Source: Rhodoferax sp. (GTDB lineage Bacteria > Pseudomonadota > Gammaproteobacteria > Burkholderiales > Burkholderiaceae_C). From it: 49,166 bases of DNA. The stretch is from positions 1 through 49,166 of the forward strand of contig JAGPBF010000006.1 of the NCBI GenBank assembly GCA_018063505.1. The letters run 5' to 3'. The notes beneath the pieces were generated by a model. That model was not told where the DNA came from, made no database searches, and saw only the letters and a list, made by a program, of their open reading frames with translations. A program made the translations under genes and the position numbers. This document shows positions 16,773 to 25,580 of this stretch, one piece after another. The stretch's first letter is position 1. Every line of letters begins with the position of its first letter.

Positions 16773-19700
16773 ATGAACGCGCCGCTACCCGACCACATCC
16801 GCAAGGCACTGGAAACCGTCACGCTCGATGACAAATATTCACTGGATTACGGGCGAGCCTTCATGAGTGGCGTGCAGGCGCTGGTGAAGCTGCCGATGCT
16901 GCAGCGCCTGCGCGACGCGCTGGCGGGCAAGAACACGGCCGGATTCATCAGTGGTTATCGGGGCTCGCCGCTGGGCGGTTATGACCAGGCACTGGTCAAG
17001 GCATCCAGGTACCTCAAGGCGCAGAACATCGTGTTCCAGCCCGGCGTCAACGAGGAACTGGCTGCCACCGCGATATGGGGGACCCAGCAGCTCGGTTTTG
17101 CGCCACCGGGAACCAACCGCTTCGATGGCGTCTTTGGCATCTGGTACGGCAAGGGTCCGGGCGTCGACCGCAGCTCCGACGTATTCAAGCACGCCAACAT
17201 GGCCGGCACCACGCCCTGGGGCGGTGTGATCGCGGTGGCCGGTGATGACCATGTATCCAAGAGTTCGACTGCCGCGCACCAGAGCGACCATATCTTCAAG
17301 GCCTGCGGATTCCCGGTGTTTTTTCCGGCCAATGTGCAGGAGATCCTCGACCTGGGTGTCCACGCTTTTGCGATGAGCCGTTATGCCGGTGTCTGGGCCG
17401 GCATGAAGACGATCCAGGAGATCGTCGAATCCAGCGCCACCGCGATGATCGACCCGCAGCGGGTCCAGATCGTGATGCCCAGCGACTTCCAGATGCCGCC
17501 CTCCGGCGTGCATATCCGCTGGCCAGACCATGCGCTGGTCCAGGAGGAGCGGCTGTTCAATACCAAATGGTATGCGGCGCTGGCCTATATCCGCGCCAAC
17601 CGCCTGAACTACAACGCGATCGAAGGCCCGAATGACCGCTTTGGCCTGATCGCCAGTGGCAAGGCGTACAACGATACGCGCCAGGCGCTGATCGACCTGG
17701 GGCTCGACGACGCCAGCTGCCGGCAGATCGGCATTCGCCTGCACAAGGTGGGCGTGGTGTGGCCGCTGGAGGCGCAGCTCACGCGCGAGTTCGCCACCGG
17801 CCTGCAGGAGATCCTGGTGGTGGAGGAAAAGCGCCAGGTCATCGAATACCAGCTCAAGGAAGAACTGTACAACTGGCGCGCGGATGTGCGCCCCAACGTG
17901 TTCGGCAAGTTCGACGAAGTGGAAGGCGACTTCTCGGGCGGCGAATGGTCCAGGCCCAACCCGTCGGCCAACACCTTGCTGCGCAGCACGGCCGATTTGT
18001 CGCCGGCGATGATTGCGCGCGCCATCGCGCGCCGGCTCAAGCGCATGGGTCTGGATGGCGACATGTCGGCGCGTATCGATGCACAGCTGGCGATACTGCA
18101 GGCCAAGGAAACGGCGATGGAGGTGCTCGAGCTCGGTGGCGTCAAGGGTGCGGAGCGCATGCCCTGGTTCTGTTCCGGCTGTCCGCACAACACCAGCACC
18201 AAGGTTCCCGAGGGCTCGCGTGCGATGGCCGGCATCGGTTGCCACTTCATGGCAACCTGGATGGACCGCAACACGATCGGCTTCACCCAGATGGGTGGCG
18301 AGGGCGTGCCCTGGGTCGGGCAGGAGCCGTTCAGCACCGAAAAACACGTGTTCGCCAATCTGGGCGACGGAACCTATTTCCACAGCGGCCTGCTGGCGGT
18401 GCGCCAGAGCATCGCTGCCGGCGTCAACATCACCTACAAGATCCTGTACAACGACGCGGTCGCGATGACCGGCGGGCAGCAAGTGGGTGAGCGCCCCGAA
18501 GGCCACTCGGTGGTGCAGATCGCGCAATCGATGCGGGCCGAAGGCGCCGCGAAAATCGTCGTGGTCACCGACGAGCCGGAGAAATACGAAGGCGTCAAGC
18601 TGGTCGATGGTGTGGCGGTGTTGCACCGCGATACGCTCGATGCCGTGCAGCGCGAGTTCCGCGAGATCAAGGGCACGACCGTCATCATCTACGACCAGAC
18701 CTGTGCCACGGAGAAGCGTCGCCGGCGCAAGCGCGGCACGCTGGTCGATCCGGCCAAACGGGTGGTCATCAACGAGCTGGTCTGCGAAGGTTGTGGCGAC
18801 TGCGGCGTGCAATCGAACTGCATGAGCGTCGAGCCGCTGGAGACAGAATTCGGACGCAAGCGCCAGATCAACCAGTCGACCTGCAACAAGGACATCTCCT
18901 GCGTCAAGGGCTTCTGCCCGAGTTTCATCACGGTCGAAGGTGGCCAGCTCAAGAAGAAAGCCAAGGACAAGGCGGTGTCTCCATTCGAACTCGGCGCCTT
19001 GCCCGATCCTGTGCTGCCGTCCATCAATGCGGCGGCCGGCCAGGTCTGGGGCATCATCGTGGCCGGCGTCGGCGGTACCGGCGTCATCACGATCGGTCAG
19101 CTGCTGGGCATGGCGGCGCATATCGAAGGCAAGGGCATCGTGACGCAGGATGCGGCCGGGCTGGCCCAGAAAGGTGGCGCGACCTGGAGCCATGTGCTGA
19201 TTGGCGAGAACCAGCAGGACATCCGCACCACGCGTGTCAGCATGGCGGCGGCAGACCTGATCATTGGCTGCGATCCGATCGTCACCGCGGGCAAGGAAAC
19301 CATGTTGCGCATGCGCGAGGGTCGCACCCACGTCGCGCTCAATTCGCACAGCACGCCGACCGCAGCCTTCGTGCGTGATGGCAACTGGCAGAACCCGGCC
19401 GACGCCTGTGTGGCCGAAATTGCCAAGGCCGTTGGAGTAGACGGCGTGGGTGCATTCAACGCCGATGCGGCGGCGACCAAGCTGCTGGGCGACAGCATCT
19501 ATACCAATCCGATGATGCTGGGATACGCCTGGCAAAAGGGCTGGATTCCGCTCGAGCACGACGCACTGATGCGGGCAATCGAGCTCAACGCGGTCGCCGT
19601 GGACAACAACAAGATCGCCTTTGCCTGGGGACGGCGCGCTGCCCATGACTGGGCCAGTGTCGAGAAACTGATGACGCCGGCGCAGGTGCTGCAGTTCAAG

Positions 19701-20375
19701 AAGCGCGAAACCCTGGACGATCTCGTCAAGCGGCGCACCGCCTTCCTGACCGACTACCAGGACGCGGCTTACGCGGCCACCTACCAGGCGTTTGTGCACC
19801 AGGTACGCGATGCCGAGGCGCCGCTGGGCAAGACGCTGCTGGCCGAGAGTGTTGCGCGTTACCTGTTCAAACTGATGGCCTACAAGGACGAATACGAGGT
19901 GGCGCGCCTGCACAGCGATACCGCATTCCTCGACAAGGTCAGCAACATGTTCGAAGGCGACTTCAAGCTCAACTACCATCTCGCGCCGCCGCTGCTGGCC
20001 AAGCGCAACGACAAGGGTCAGTTGCAGAAGAAGCAATATGGCCCGTCGATGCTGACCGGTTTCCGGTTGCTGGCCAAATTGAAAGGTCTGCGCGGCACGG
20101 CGCTCGATGTATTCGGTCGCAGCGAAGAACGTCGCACGGAACGCGCGCTGATCGGCGAATACCGCGCCAGCATCGAAGAGGTCCTCAAGGGCCTGTCAGT
20201 GGAGTCGCATGCGCTGGCGGTGGAGATTGCCCGGCTGCCGGAGCAGATCAAGGGTTACGGCCACGTGAAGGAGCGCAACCTGGTGGCAGCGCGCCAGCAG
20301 TGGCAGGACCTGATGCAACAGTGGCGTTCGCCACGCGCCGCAACCCGGGCCTCAGACGCCGCCGCGGTCGCCTAG
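16773..20375 (+). CDS. Indolepyruvate ferredoxin oxidoreductase, fused alpha/gamma form (1200 aa)
   Basis: The enzyme oxidatively decarboxylates aryl pyruvates (from Trp, Phe, Tyr, possibly branched-chain amino acids) to acyl-CoA, reducing ferredoxin. The order of domains is: N-terminal pyrimidine-binding domain (FISGYRGSPLGGYD); thiamine-diphosphate domain (CSGCPHNTSTKVPEGS, then NLGDGTYFHSGLLA); a 4Fe-4S segment CEGCGDCGVQSNC (C671, C674, C677, C683); and a gamma-like domain starting GVGGTGVITIGQLLGMAAH. Length and order match the fused single-chain bacterial form. ATG 16773 follows GGAG at a suitable distance. The divergent Lrp/AsnC gene is the likely regulator. The 3' end overlaps the convergent nitrile hydratase activator gene by 24 bp. 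Confidence 0.94.
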   Translation: MNAPLPDHIRKALETVTLDDKYSLDYGRAFMSGVQALVKLPMLQRLRDALAGKNTAGFISGYRGSPLGGYDQALVKASRYLKAQNIVFQPGVNEELAATAIWGTQQLGFAPPGTNRFDGVFGIWYGKGPGVDRSSDVFKHANMAGTTPWGGVIAVAGDDHVSKSSTAAHQSDHIFKACGFPVFFPANVQEILDLGVHAFAMSRYAGVWAGMKTIQEIVESSATAMIDPQRVQIVMPSDFQMPPSGVHIRWPDHALVQEERLFNTKWYAALAYIRANRLNYNAIEGPNDRFGLIASGKAYNDTRQALIDLGLDDASCRQIGIRLHKVGVVWPLEAQLTREFATGLQEILVVEEKRQVIEYQLKEELYNWRADVRPNVFGKFDEVEGDFSGGEWSRPNPSANTLLRSTADLSPAMIARAIARRLKRMGLDGDMSARIDAQLAILQAKETAMEVLELGGVKGAERMPWFCSGCPHNTSTKVPEGSRAMAGIGCHFMATWMDRNTIGFTQMGGEGVPWVGQEPFSTEKHVFANLGDGTYFHSGLLAVRQSIAAGVNITYKILYNDAVAMTGGQQVGERPEGHSVVQIAQSMRAEGAAKIVVVTDEPEKYEGVKLVDGVAVLHRDTLDAVQREFREIKGTTVIIYDQTCATEKRRRRKRGTLVDPAKRVVINELVCEGCGDCGVQSNCMSVEPLETEFGRKRQINQSTCNKDISCVKGFCPSFITVEGGQLKKKAKDKAVSPFELGALPDPVLPSINAAAGQVWGIIVAGVGGTGVITIGQLLGMAAHIEGKGIVTQDAAGLAQKGGATWSHVLIGENQQDIRTTRVSMAAADLIIGCDPIVTAGKETMLRMREGRTHVALNSHSTPTAAFVRDGNWQNPADACVAEIAKAVGVDGVGAFNADAAATKLLGDSIYTNPMMLGYAWQKGWIPLEHDALMRAIELNAVAVDNNKIAFAWGRRAAHDWASVEKLMTPAQVLQFKKRETLDDLVKRRTAFLTDYQDAAYAATYQAFVHQVRDAEAPLGKTLLAESVARYLFKLMAYKDEYEVARLHSDTAFLDKVSNMFEGDFKLNYHLAPPLLAKRNDKGQLQKKQYGPSMLTGFRLLAKLKGLRGTALDVFGRSEERRTERALIGEYRASIEEVLKGLSVESHALAVEIARLPEQIKGYGHVKERNLVAARQQWQDLMQQWRSPRAATRASDAAAVA

Positions 20376-20756
20376 TTCGATCGGCTGGCCGTGCGGCGTG
20401 TTCTGCGCCGCATCGGCCCAGGCGTGCTCGAGTGCATGCAGTTGGTCCGCCGTGGCGATGCCTTGCGTTATCGTGATCTCCTCAAGCGCGTCCAGCCAAT
20501 GCTGGTAGTAGTTGTTGCCATCGTCGCTGTCGCCTTGTATCTGTGCCGCGCGGATGCGCCGGGCCAGTGTGTCGGCCCATTGCGGCCAGCTGAAGACGCC
20601 GCGCTCATGCAACAGCAGCACCATGGCAAAAGCGTGCGCCTGCCAGGGTTCGGAGAAATTTCCGGCGGCCAGTCCGTCGGGTGGCAAGGGCAGGCCGCAG
20701 CCATCGGTCGCGCAGGCGGCAGCGACTTCTGCCAATGTCATCATGTGTTGCTGCAT
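20352..20756 (-). CDS. Nitrile hydratase accessory/activator protein, P14K-like (134 aa)
   Basis: The small protein resembles the N-terminal helical part of the nitrile hydratase beta subunit: NFSEPWQAHAFAMVLLLHERG aligns with the beta region NEPLFHAHWEKRALAIT, and YYQHWLDALEEITITQG with YYEIWIRALEELMRSRG. This is the known feature of P14K-type activators, which help insert cobalt and oxidise the active-site cysteines of the alpha subunit. The start ATG 20756 shares one base with the beta stop (TGATG), indicating translational coupling. As third gene of the alpha-beta-activator operon its role is well supported by context. Confidence 0.85.
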   Translation of the reverse strand: MQQHMMTLAEVAAACATDGCGLPLPPDGLAAGNFSEPWQAHAFAMVLLLHERGVFSWPQWADTLARRIRAAQIQGDSDDGNNYYQHWLDALEEITITQGIATADQLHALEHAWADAAQNTPHGQPIELGDRGGV

Positions 20757-21427
20757 CACACCGGCTCCAGATAGGGTTCCCAGGCGTCGACGCTGATTTT
20801 TGCCGAGGCGTCTGCCTGGGCACCCCACAACTCCTGGGCGTCGAACACCACGGTGTAAAGCCACTGCGGGTCCTCGTCGAAAGGTGCCGCTGGTTTTGCT
20901 GCGTGCCGGTCGGCAAACACATGGGCGCCATGGACCAGTGCCACGGTACCGATATGGCCGCGGACATACCGTGGCAGCCGGGTATGTCCGATCGGGTGCA
21001 TATTGCGCGCCATGACCCTGTCGCCGACGGCAAATTTTGCTGCCTGCCGGGTTTCGCGCCCGGTGGGTGACCCGCGCGCCAGACCGGCGTCGACGGAATC
21101 GGCATGCAAGGTCCGAAACGCTGGCGCAGGCGTGCTGGCGGCAATGCCGGTTTCCAGCTCTTCCTGTGTGACGAGCCCGCGGCTGCGCATCAGCTCCTCC
21201 AGCGCCCGGATCCAGATCTCGTAGTAGCTGCTGCCCAGGTAGGTGGCCGGCGGCAGCGATTCGCGCGCGGATCGGCTCAGATCGATGTTCCACTGGCCGC
21301 CGGCACCCATCGCCAATGTGATCGCCAGGGCGCGTTTCTCCCAGTGGGCATGGAACAGAGGCTCGTTGTGCTCGGGCAAAACCGGGCCAAAACCCTGCAG
21401 CCCACCCATGTCATGTACGCCGTTCAT
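20756..21427 (-). CDS. Nitrile hydratase subunit beta (223 aa)
   Basis: Beta subunits begin with MNGVHDMGGLQGFGPV, as this one does. The N-terminal helical domain (about 1-100) and the C-terminal SH3-like barrel (FAVGDRVMARNMHPIGHTRLPRYVRGH) are both present. The latter contains the conserved arginine-rich RLPRYVRG loop that contacts the oxidised cysteine cluster of the alpha subunit. It pairs with alpha to hydrate nitriles to amides in the cytosol. It lies 97 bp downstream of alpha and overlaps the activator gene by one base. Confidence 0.95.
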   Translation of the reverse strand: MNGVHDMGGLQGFGPVLPEHNEPLFHAHWEKRALAITLAMGAGGQWNIDLSRSARESLPPATYLGSSYYEIWIRALEELMRSRGLVTQEELETGIAASTPAPAFRTLHADSVDAGLARGSPTGRETRQAAKFAVGDRVMARNMHPIGHTRLPRYVRGHIGTVALVHGAHVFADRHAAKPAAPFDEDPQWLYTVVFDAQELWGAQADASAKISVDAWEPYLEPV

Positions 21428-21524
21428 AAGAATACGCCAGGCCGCTCCCAGCTTCTGTTGAACCCTCTGCGGGGTCCGGGCGAAGCCAGGGTCTGGTGTG
21501 TTGATGGGTTCATGGCCGGATGGA

Positions 21525-22169
21525 TCAGGAAGCCGCAGGCTCGTGGGCGGGCGCGGCCACCGGCGCTTGTGCCAGGCCGGTGCCGATCATCGCGTCCCGC
21601 GTGACCCAGGCGGCCAGTTGCGCCTGGTTCAGGCCTTTGGCTTCGGCCGGCATCATCGGAATCACGAGGTAACGCACTTCGGCGGTGGAATCCCAGACCC
21701 GCAACTGCGTGGACTGCGGCAGATGCACGCCGAAATCGGCCAGCACACCACGGGGATCGAGCACCGCCTTGGACCGATAGGGCGCACTCTTGTACCAGAC
21801 CGGCGGCAGGCCCAGCACCGGCCAGGGGTAGCAGCTGCACAAGGTGCACACCACCATATTGTGCTGCTCGGGGGTATTGGCCACGGCCACCATGTGTTCG
21901 CCCTGGCGCCCACCGAACCCCATGGAGGCGATGGCCGCGGTGGCGTCCTGCATCAGCCAGTGGTGGAATTCGGGGTCGACCCAGGCGCGGGCCACAACCG
22001 CGGCACCGTTGTGCGGTCCGACCCGGGTTTCGTAGGTTTCAATGATCCGGTCGAGCGCCGCGGTTTCGACAAATCCCTTGCGTGTCAGCAGGGTTTCGAG
22101 CGCGCGAACACGCAACTCCATCTCGTCGAGATGCGAGTGCGCATGGTCGTGATCGTGGTTCTGTTGCAT
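21525..22169 (-). CDS. Nitrile hydratase subunit alpha, cobalt type (214 aa)
   Basis: The metal site is VCTLCSCYPWPVLG with C108, C111, S112 and C113. Threonine at position 109 is the mark of cobalt enzymes; iron enzymes have serine there. The enzyme converts nitriles to amides. The start at ATG 22169 gives a His/Asp-rich leader HDHDHAHSH (His at 5, 7, 9, 11 and 13), unusual and possibly metal-binding; AGGAAA lies upstream. The frame continues 34 codons further upstream but without coding character. No amidase gene for the next catabolic step is in the window. Confidence 0.95.
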   Translation of the reverse strand: MQQNHDHDHAHSHLDEMELRVRALETLLTRKGFVETAALDRIIETYETRVGPHNGAAVVARAWVDPEFHHWLMQDATAAIASMGFGGRQGEHMVAVANTPEQHNMVVCTLCSCYPWPVLGLPPVWYKSAPYRSKAVLDPRGVLADFGVHLPQSTQLRVWDSTAEVRYLVIPMMPAEAKGLNQAQLAAWVTRDAMIGTGLAQAPVAAPAHEPAAS

Positions 22170-22241
22170 CGGGAGTTTCCTGTCGGGAACCGTTTCGATC
22201 GGGCCAACAACCCCTGGTGTCTTGGCCTTGGAGGCGCCGCA

Positions 22242-22247
22242 TACAAT
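22242..22247 (+). promoter_or_regulatory. Candidate -10 box TACAAT upstream of yajC-secD-secF
   Basis: TACAAT lies 71 bp upstream of the yajC GTG start in the divergent region with the nitrile hydratase operon. TTGGCC at 22222-22227 is only 14 bp away, too close for a standard -35, so the assignment is tentative. Confidence 0.35.
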
Positions 22248-22318
22248 GTCAGGTTGTCTGCCAGTGGTCACGCCGTTGGCATGCGCAGAGTCATCAACTG
22301 TCTGTTCTGGAGCCGCCT

Positions 22319-22651
22319 GTGTTTATTTCTTCCGCATTTGCCCAAACTGCACCCGCTGCTGCCGCTGGTGGCGACATGCAGTCGTCACTGATGAGCATGT
22401 TGCCATTGGTGCTGATGTTTGTCGTGCTTTATTTTGTCATGATTCGTCCCCAGATGAAGAAGCAGAAGGAGCACCGTACGATGGTCGAGGCGCTGGCCAA
22501 GGGTGACGAGGTTGTCACCTCTGGCGGCATGCTGGGCAAGGTCTCCAAGCTTGGGGACAGCTACCTCGGCGTTGAAATCTCCAATGGTGTCGAAGTGACG
22601 GTCCAGCGCGGCTCGGTCGTGCAGGTTCTTCCAAAAGGCACCATCAAGTAA
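22319..22651 (+). CDS. yajC: Sec translocase auxiliary subunit YajC (110 aa)
   Basis: YajC is a small inner-membrane protein that associates with SecDF. The transmembrane helix (about residues 24-42, LPLVLMFVVLYFVMI) is followed by the family motif RPQMKKQKEHRTM, then the cytoplasmic domain with GDEVVTSGGMLGKV. GTG 22319 is chosen as start because GGAG lies six nucleotides upstream; an upstream open extension has no coding character. secD follows after 58 bp. Confidence 0.95.
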   Translation: MFISSAFAQTAPAAAAGGDMQSSLMSMLPLVLMFVVLYFVMIRPQMKKQKEHRTMVEALAKGDEVVTSGGMLGKVSKLGDSYLGVEISNGVEVTVQRGSVVQVLPKGTIK

Positions 22652-22709
22652 TCCCCATTGCCGTTGCCGGCAGTGACCACGCGGTGTTGACACTGCGGGA
22701 AGCGCAAAC

Positions 22710-24605
22710 ATGAACCGATACCCGGTCTGGAAATACGCGATCATCGTGATCGCGCTATTGGTGGGGTTTTTATACACCCTGCCGAACTTCTTTGGTGAGG
22801 CGCCCGCGGTGCAGGTGTCGTCCGGCAAGGCCACCGTCAAGGTGGACACCGGCACCCAGCGCCGTGTCGAGGATGCGCTCAAGGCCGCGGGCATTGCGCC
22901 GGCGGGCATTCTTTTCGATGGCAATTCGATCAAGATCCGCCTGAGCACCGGCGATGAGCAACTCAGGGCGAAAGACGCGATCCAGAAAGCGCTGATTCCC
23001 GATCCGGCCGATCCTGCCTACGTCGTCGCGCTGAATCTGCTGTCGCGTTCTCCGTCCTGGTTGTCGGCGGTGGGCGCTGCTCCGATGTATCTGGGTCTGG
23101 ACCTGCGCGGCGGTGTCCACTTCATGCTGCAGGTCGACATGCAGGCCGCTCTGACCCGCAAGGTCGAATCCTTGTCCGGCGATCTTCGCACAGCGTTTCG
23201 CGAAAAGAACGTGCGCCACTCCGGCATCAGCCGCAACAGCCAGTCCATCGAAGTGCAGTTGCGCGATGCCCAGACGCTGGCTGCGGCCAAGTCCGTGATT
23301 GCCGACCAGTTTGCAGAACTCGAGACCACCGAAGCCCCGCTCGCCGGTGGCGAATTCACGCTCACTGCGCGGATCAGGGCGACGGCGGCGCGTGCGATCC
23401 AGGAGCAGGCGCTCAAGCAGAACATGGTGACCCTGCATAACCGGATCAATGAGCTGGGCGTGGCCGAGCCGGTGATCCAGCAGCAGGGCCTGGACCGTAT
23501 CGTGGTGCAACTGCCAGGCGTGCAGGACACGGCCAAGGCCAAGGACATCCTGGGCCGTACCGCGACGCTGGAGGTTCGACTGGTGGACGAAAGCACCGAG
23601 GGCCGTGCGGCCGAGTCCGGCACCGGGCCGGTGCCATTCGGCTCCGAGCGCTTTCTGGAGCGCAACAGCCAGCCGGTCATCGTCAAGAAGCAGGTCATCC
23701 TGACCGGCGAGAACCTGACCGACGCCCAGCCGGGCTTCGACAACCAGACCCAGGAGGCTGCGGTGCACCTGTCGCTGGACGCCAAGGGCTCACGCATCTT
23801 CCGCGATATCACGCGCGAGAACATCGGCAAGCGCATGGCGATCCTGCTGTTCGAAAAAGGCAAGGGTGAAGTGGTCACCGCGCCGGTGATCCGCTCCGAG
23901 ATCGGCGGCGGGCGGGTGCAGATTTCCGGCCGCATGTCGACGACCGAGGCCCACGACACCGCACTGCTGCTGCGCGCCGGCTCGCTGGCCGCACCGATGG
24001 AGATCATCGAGGAACGCACCATCGGCCCGAGCCTGGGGGTAGAGAACATCACCAAGGGCTTTCACAGCGTGACCTGGGGCTTCCTGGTGATTGTGGCGTT
24101 CATGTGCGTCTACTACATGATGTTCGGGATATTTTCCAGCGTGGCGCTGGGCGTGAACCTGCTGCTGCTGGTGGCGGTGCTGTCGATGCTGCAGGCGACC
24201 CTGACACTGCCGGGCATGGCGGCCATGGCGCTGGCGCTGGGCATGGCGATCGACTCCAACGTGTTGATCAACGAGCGCGTGCGTGAAGAACTGCGCGGCG
24301 GCGCCTCGCCGCAGGCGGCCATCAATGCGGGTTATGAACGCGCCTGGGGCACCATCCTCGACTCCAACGTGACAACCCTGATTGCCGGCGTTGCCTTGCT
24401 GATCTTCGGTTCCGGCCCGGTGCGCGGCTTCGCGGTCGTGCACTGCATCGGCATCCTGACCAGCATGTTCTCGGCAGTGTTTTTCTCGCGCGGACTGGTC
24501 AACTTCTGGTACGGCCGGGTCAAGAAACTCAAGGGCGTGTCGATCGGCACGGTTTGGCGGCCCGACGGCGGCAAGGATGTCGCCCCATCCACACGGGGGA
24601 GCTAG
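22710..24605 (+). CDS. secD: Protein translocase subunit SecD (631 aa)
   Basis: SecD with SecF uses the proton motive force to complete protein export across the inner membrane. The first transmembrane helix is at residues 8-24 (AIIVIALLVGFLYTLPN). The large periplasmic P1 region carries LGLDLRGGVHFMLQV, and the C-terminal block of five helices contains the family motif MALALGMAIDSNVLINERVRE. Length matches betaproteobacterial SecD. It is followed by secF after 6 bp. Confidence 0.98.
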   Translation: MNRYPVWKYAIIVIALLVGFLYTLPNFFGEAPAVQVSSGKATVKVDTGTQRRVEDALKAAGIAPAGILFDGNSIKIRLSTGDEQLRAKDAIQKALIPDPADPAYVVALNLLSRSPSWLSAVGAAPMYLGLDLRGGVHFMLQVDMQAALTRKVESLSGDLRTAFREKNVRHSGISRNSQSIEVQLRDAQTLAAAKSVIADQFAELETTEAPLAGGEFTLTARIRATAARAIQEQALKQNMVTLHNRINELGVAEPVIQQQGLDRIVVQLPGVQDTAKAKDILGRTATLEVRLVDESTEGRAAESGTGPVPFGSERFLERNSQPVIVKKQVILTGENLTDAQPGFDNQTQEAAVHLSLDAKGSRIFRDITRENIGKRMAILLFEKGKGEVVTAPVIRSEIGGGRVQISGRMSTTEAHDTALLLRAGSLAAPMEIIEERTIGPSLGVENITKGFHSVTWGFLVIVAFMCVYYMMFGIFSSVALGVNLLLLVAVLSMLQATLTLPGMAAMALALGMAIDSNVLINERVREELRGGASPQAAINAGYERAWGTILDSNVTTLIAGVALLIFGSGPVRGFAVVHCIGILTSMFSAVFFSRGLVNFWYGRVKKLKGVSIGTVWRPDGGKDVAPSTRGS

Positions 24606-24611
24606 ACAGCC

Positions 24612-25565
24612 ATGGAATTCTTCAAATTTCGCAAAGACATCCCGTTCATGCGCCACGCGCTGGTGCTCAATGTGGTGTCGGTGGTCACTTTCCTGCTGGC
24701 GCTGTTTTTCCTGTTCCACAAGGGCTTGCACCTGTCGGTCGAGTTCACCGGCGGTACGGTGATGGAAGTGGGTTACACGCAGCCGGCAGACGTGCCCAAG
24801 TTGCGCTCGGTGATTGCCGGCCTGGGTTATACCGATGTCCAGGTGCAGAACTTTGGTACTGCCCAGGACGTGATCATTCGGCTGCCGACCCAGAAAGGCG
24901 TCAGTTCTGCACAACAGAGTGAAATCGCGTTCGCGGCGCTGAAAGCTTCCGATGCTGGCGCCACCCTGCGCCGCCAGGAGTTCGTCGGGCCCCAGGTGGG
25001 CGAGGAGCTGGTGACGGACGGCCTCAAGGCGCTGGCCATGGTGGTGGCCGGCATCATGATCTATCTGGCGATCCGGTTTGAATGGAAGTTTGCCGTCGCT
25101 GCCATTGTTGCCAACCTGCATGACGTGGTCATCATCCTGGGCTTTTTCGCGTTCTTCCAGTGGGAATTCTCGCTGGCCGTGTTGGCGGCCGTGCTGGCGG
25201 TGCTGGGTTATTCGGTGAACGAGTCGGTCGTCATCTTTGACCGGATCCGCGAGAACTTTCGCCGATATCGCAAGATGGATACCGTCGGAATCATTGACAA
25301 CGCCATTACTTCCACGATCAGTCGTACTATCATTACCCACGGTTCAACCCAGATCATGGTGTTGTCAATGCTGCTTTTCGGTGGTCCGACGCTGTATTAC
25401 TTCGCCTTGGCACTTACCATTGGCATCTGCTTTGGCATTTACTCATCGGTTTTCGTCGGTGCGGCGATTGCGATGTGGCTGGGTATCAAGCGTGAAGACA
25501 TGGTCAAACCCGTAACTCAAAAAGGCGTGGACCCCAACGATCCGAATGCCGGGGCCACGGTGTAA
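24612..25565 (+). CDS. secF: Protein translocase subunit SecF (317 aa)
   Basis: The first helix (about residues 19-37) is followed by the conserved periplasmic motif SVEFTGGTVMEV. The C-terminal helices include VLGYSVNESVVIFDRIREN, the SecF counterpart of the SecD helix-4 motif, and ITSTISRTIITHGST. It completes the yajC-secD-secF operon; GGGGAG precedes the ATG. The DUF1631 gene starts 15 bp downstream and may be co-transcribed. Confidence 0.98.
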   Translation: MEFFKFRKDIPFMRHALVLNVVSVVTFLLALFFLFHKGLHLSVEFTGGTVMEVGYTQPADVPKLRSVIAGLGYTDVQVQNFGTAQDVIIRLPTQKGVSSAQQSEIAFAALKASDAGATLRRQEFVGPQVGEELVTDGLKALAMVVAGIMIYLAIRFEWKFAVAAIVANLHDVVIILGFFAFFQWEFSLAVLAAVLAVLGYSVNESVVIFDRIRENFRRYRKMDTVGIIDNAITSTISRTIITHGSTQIMVLSMLLFGGPTLYYFALALTIGICFGIYSSVFVGAAIAMWLGIKREDMVKPVTQKGVDPNDPNAGATV

Positions 25566-25580
25566 ACGTGCCCTGACCTT

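Noticed and set aside
16839..20036. 1065-codon open frame on the minus strand
   Set aside because: It lies wholly antisense to the clearly homologous indolepyruvate ferredoxin oxidoreductase gene. Its product is rich in His, Arg and Gln without recognisable motifs, an effect of high GC at third positions.
22659..22672. Small hairpin TGCCG-TTGC-CGGCA between yajC and secD
   Set aside because: The stem is only 5 bp with no T-tract, inside an operon; too weak to call a terminator.
23790..25340. 516-codon His-rich minus frame that might look like a metal-binding protein
   Set aside because: It is an antisense shadow of secD-secF; the His content comes from reverse-complemented GTG/ATG-rich membrane codons.
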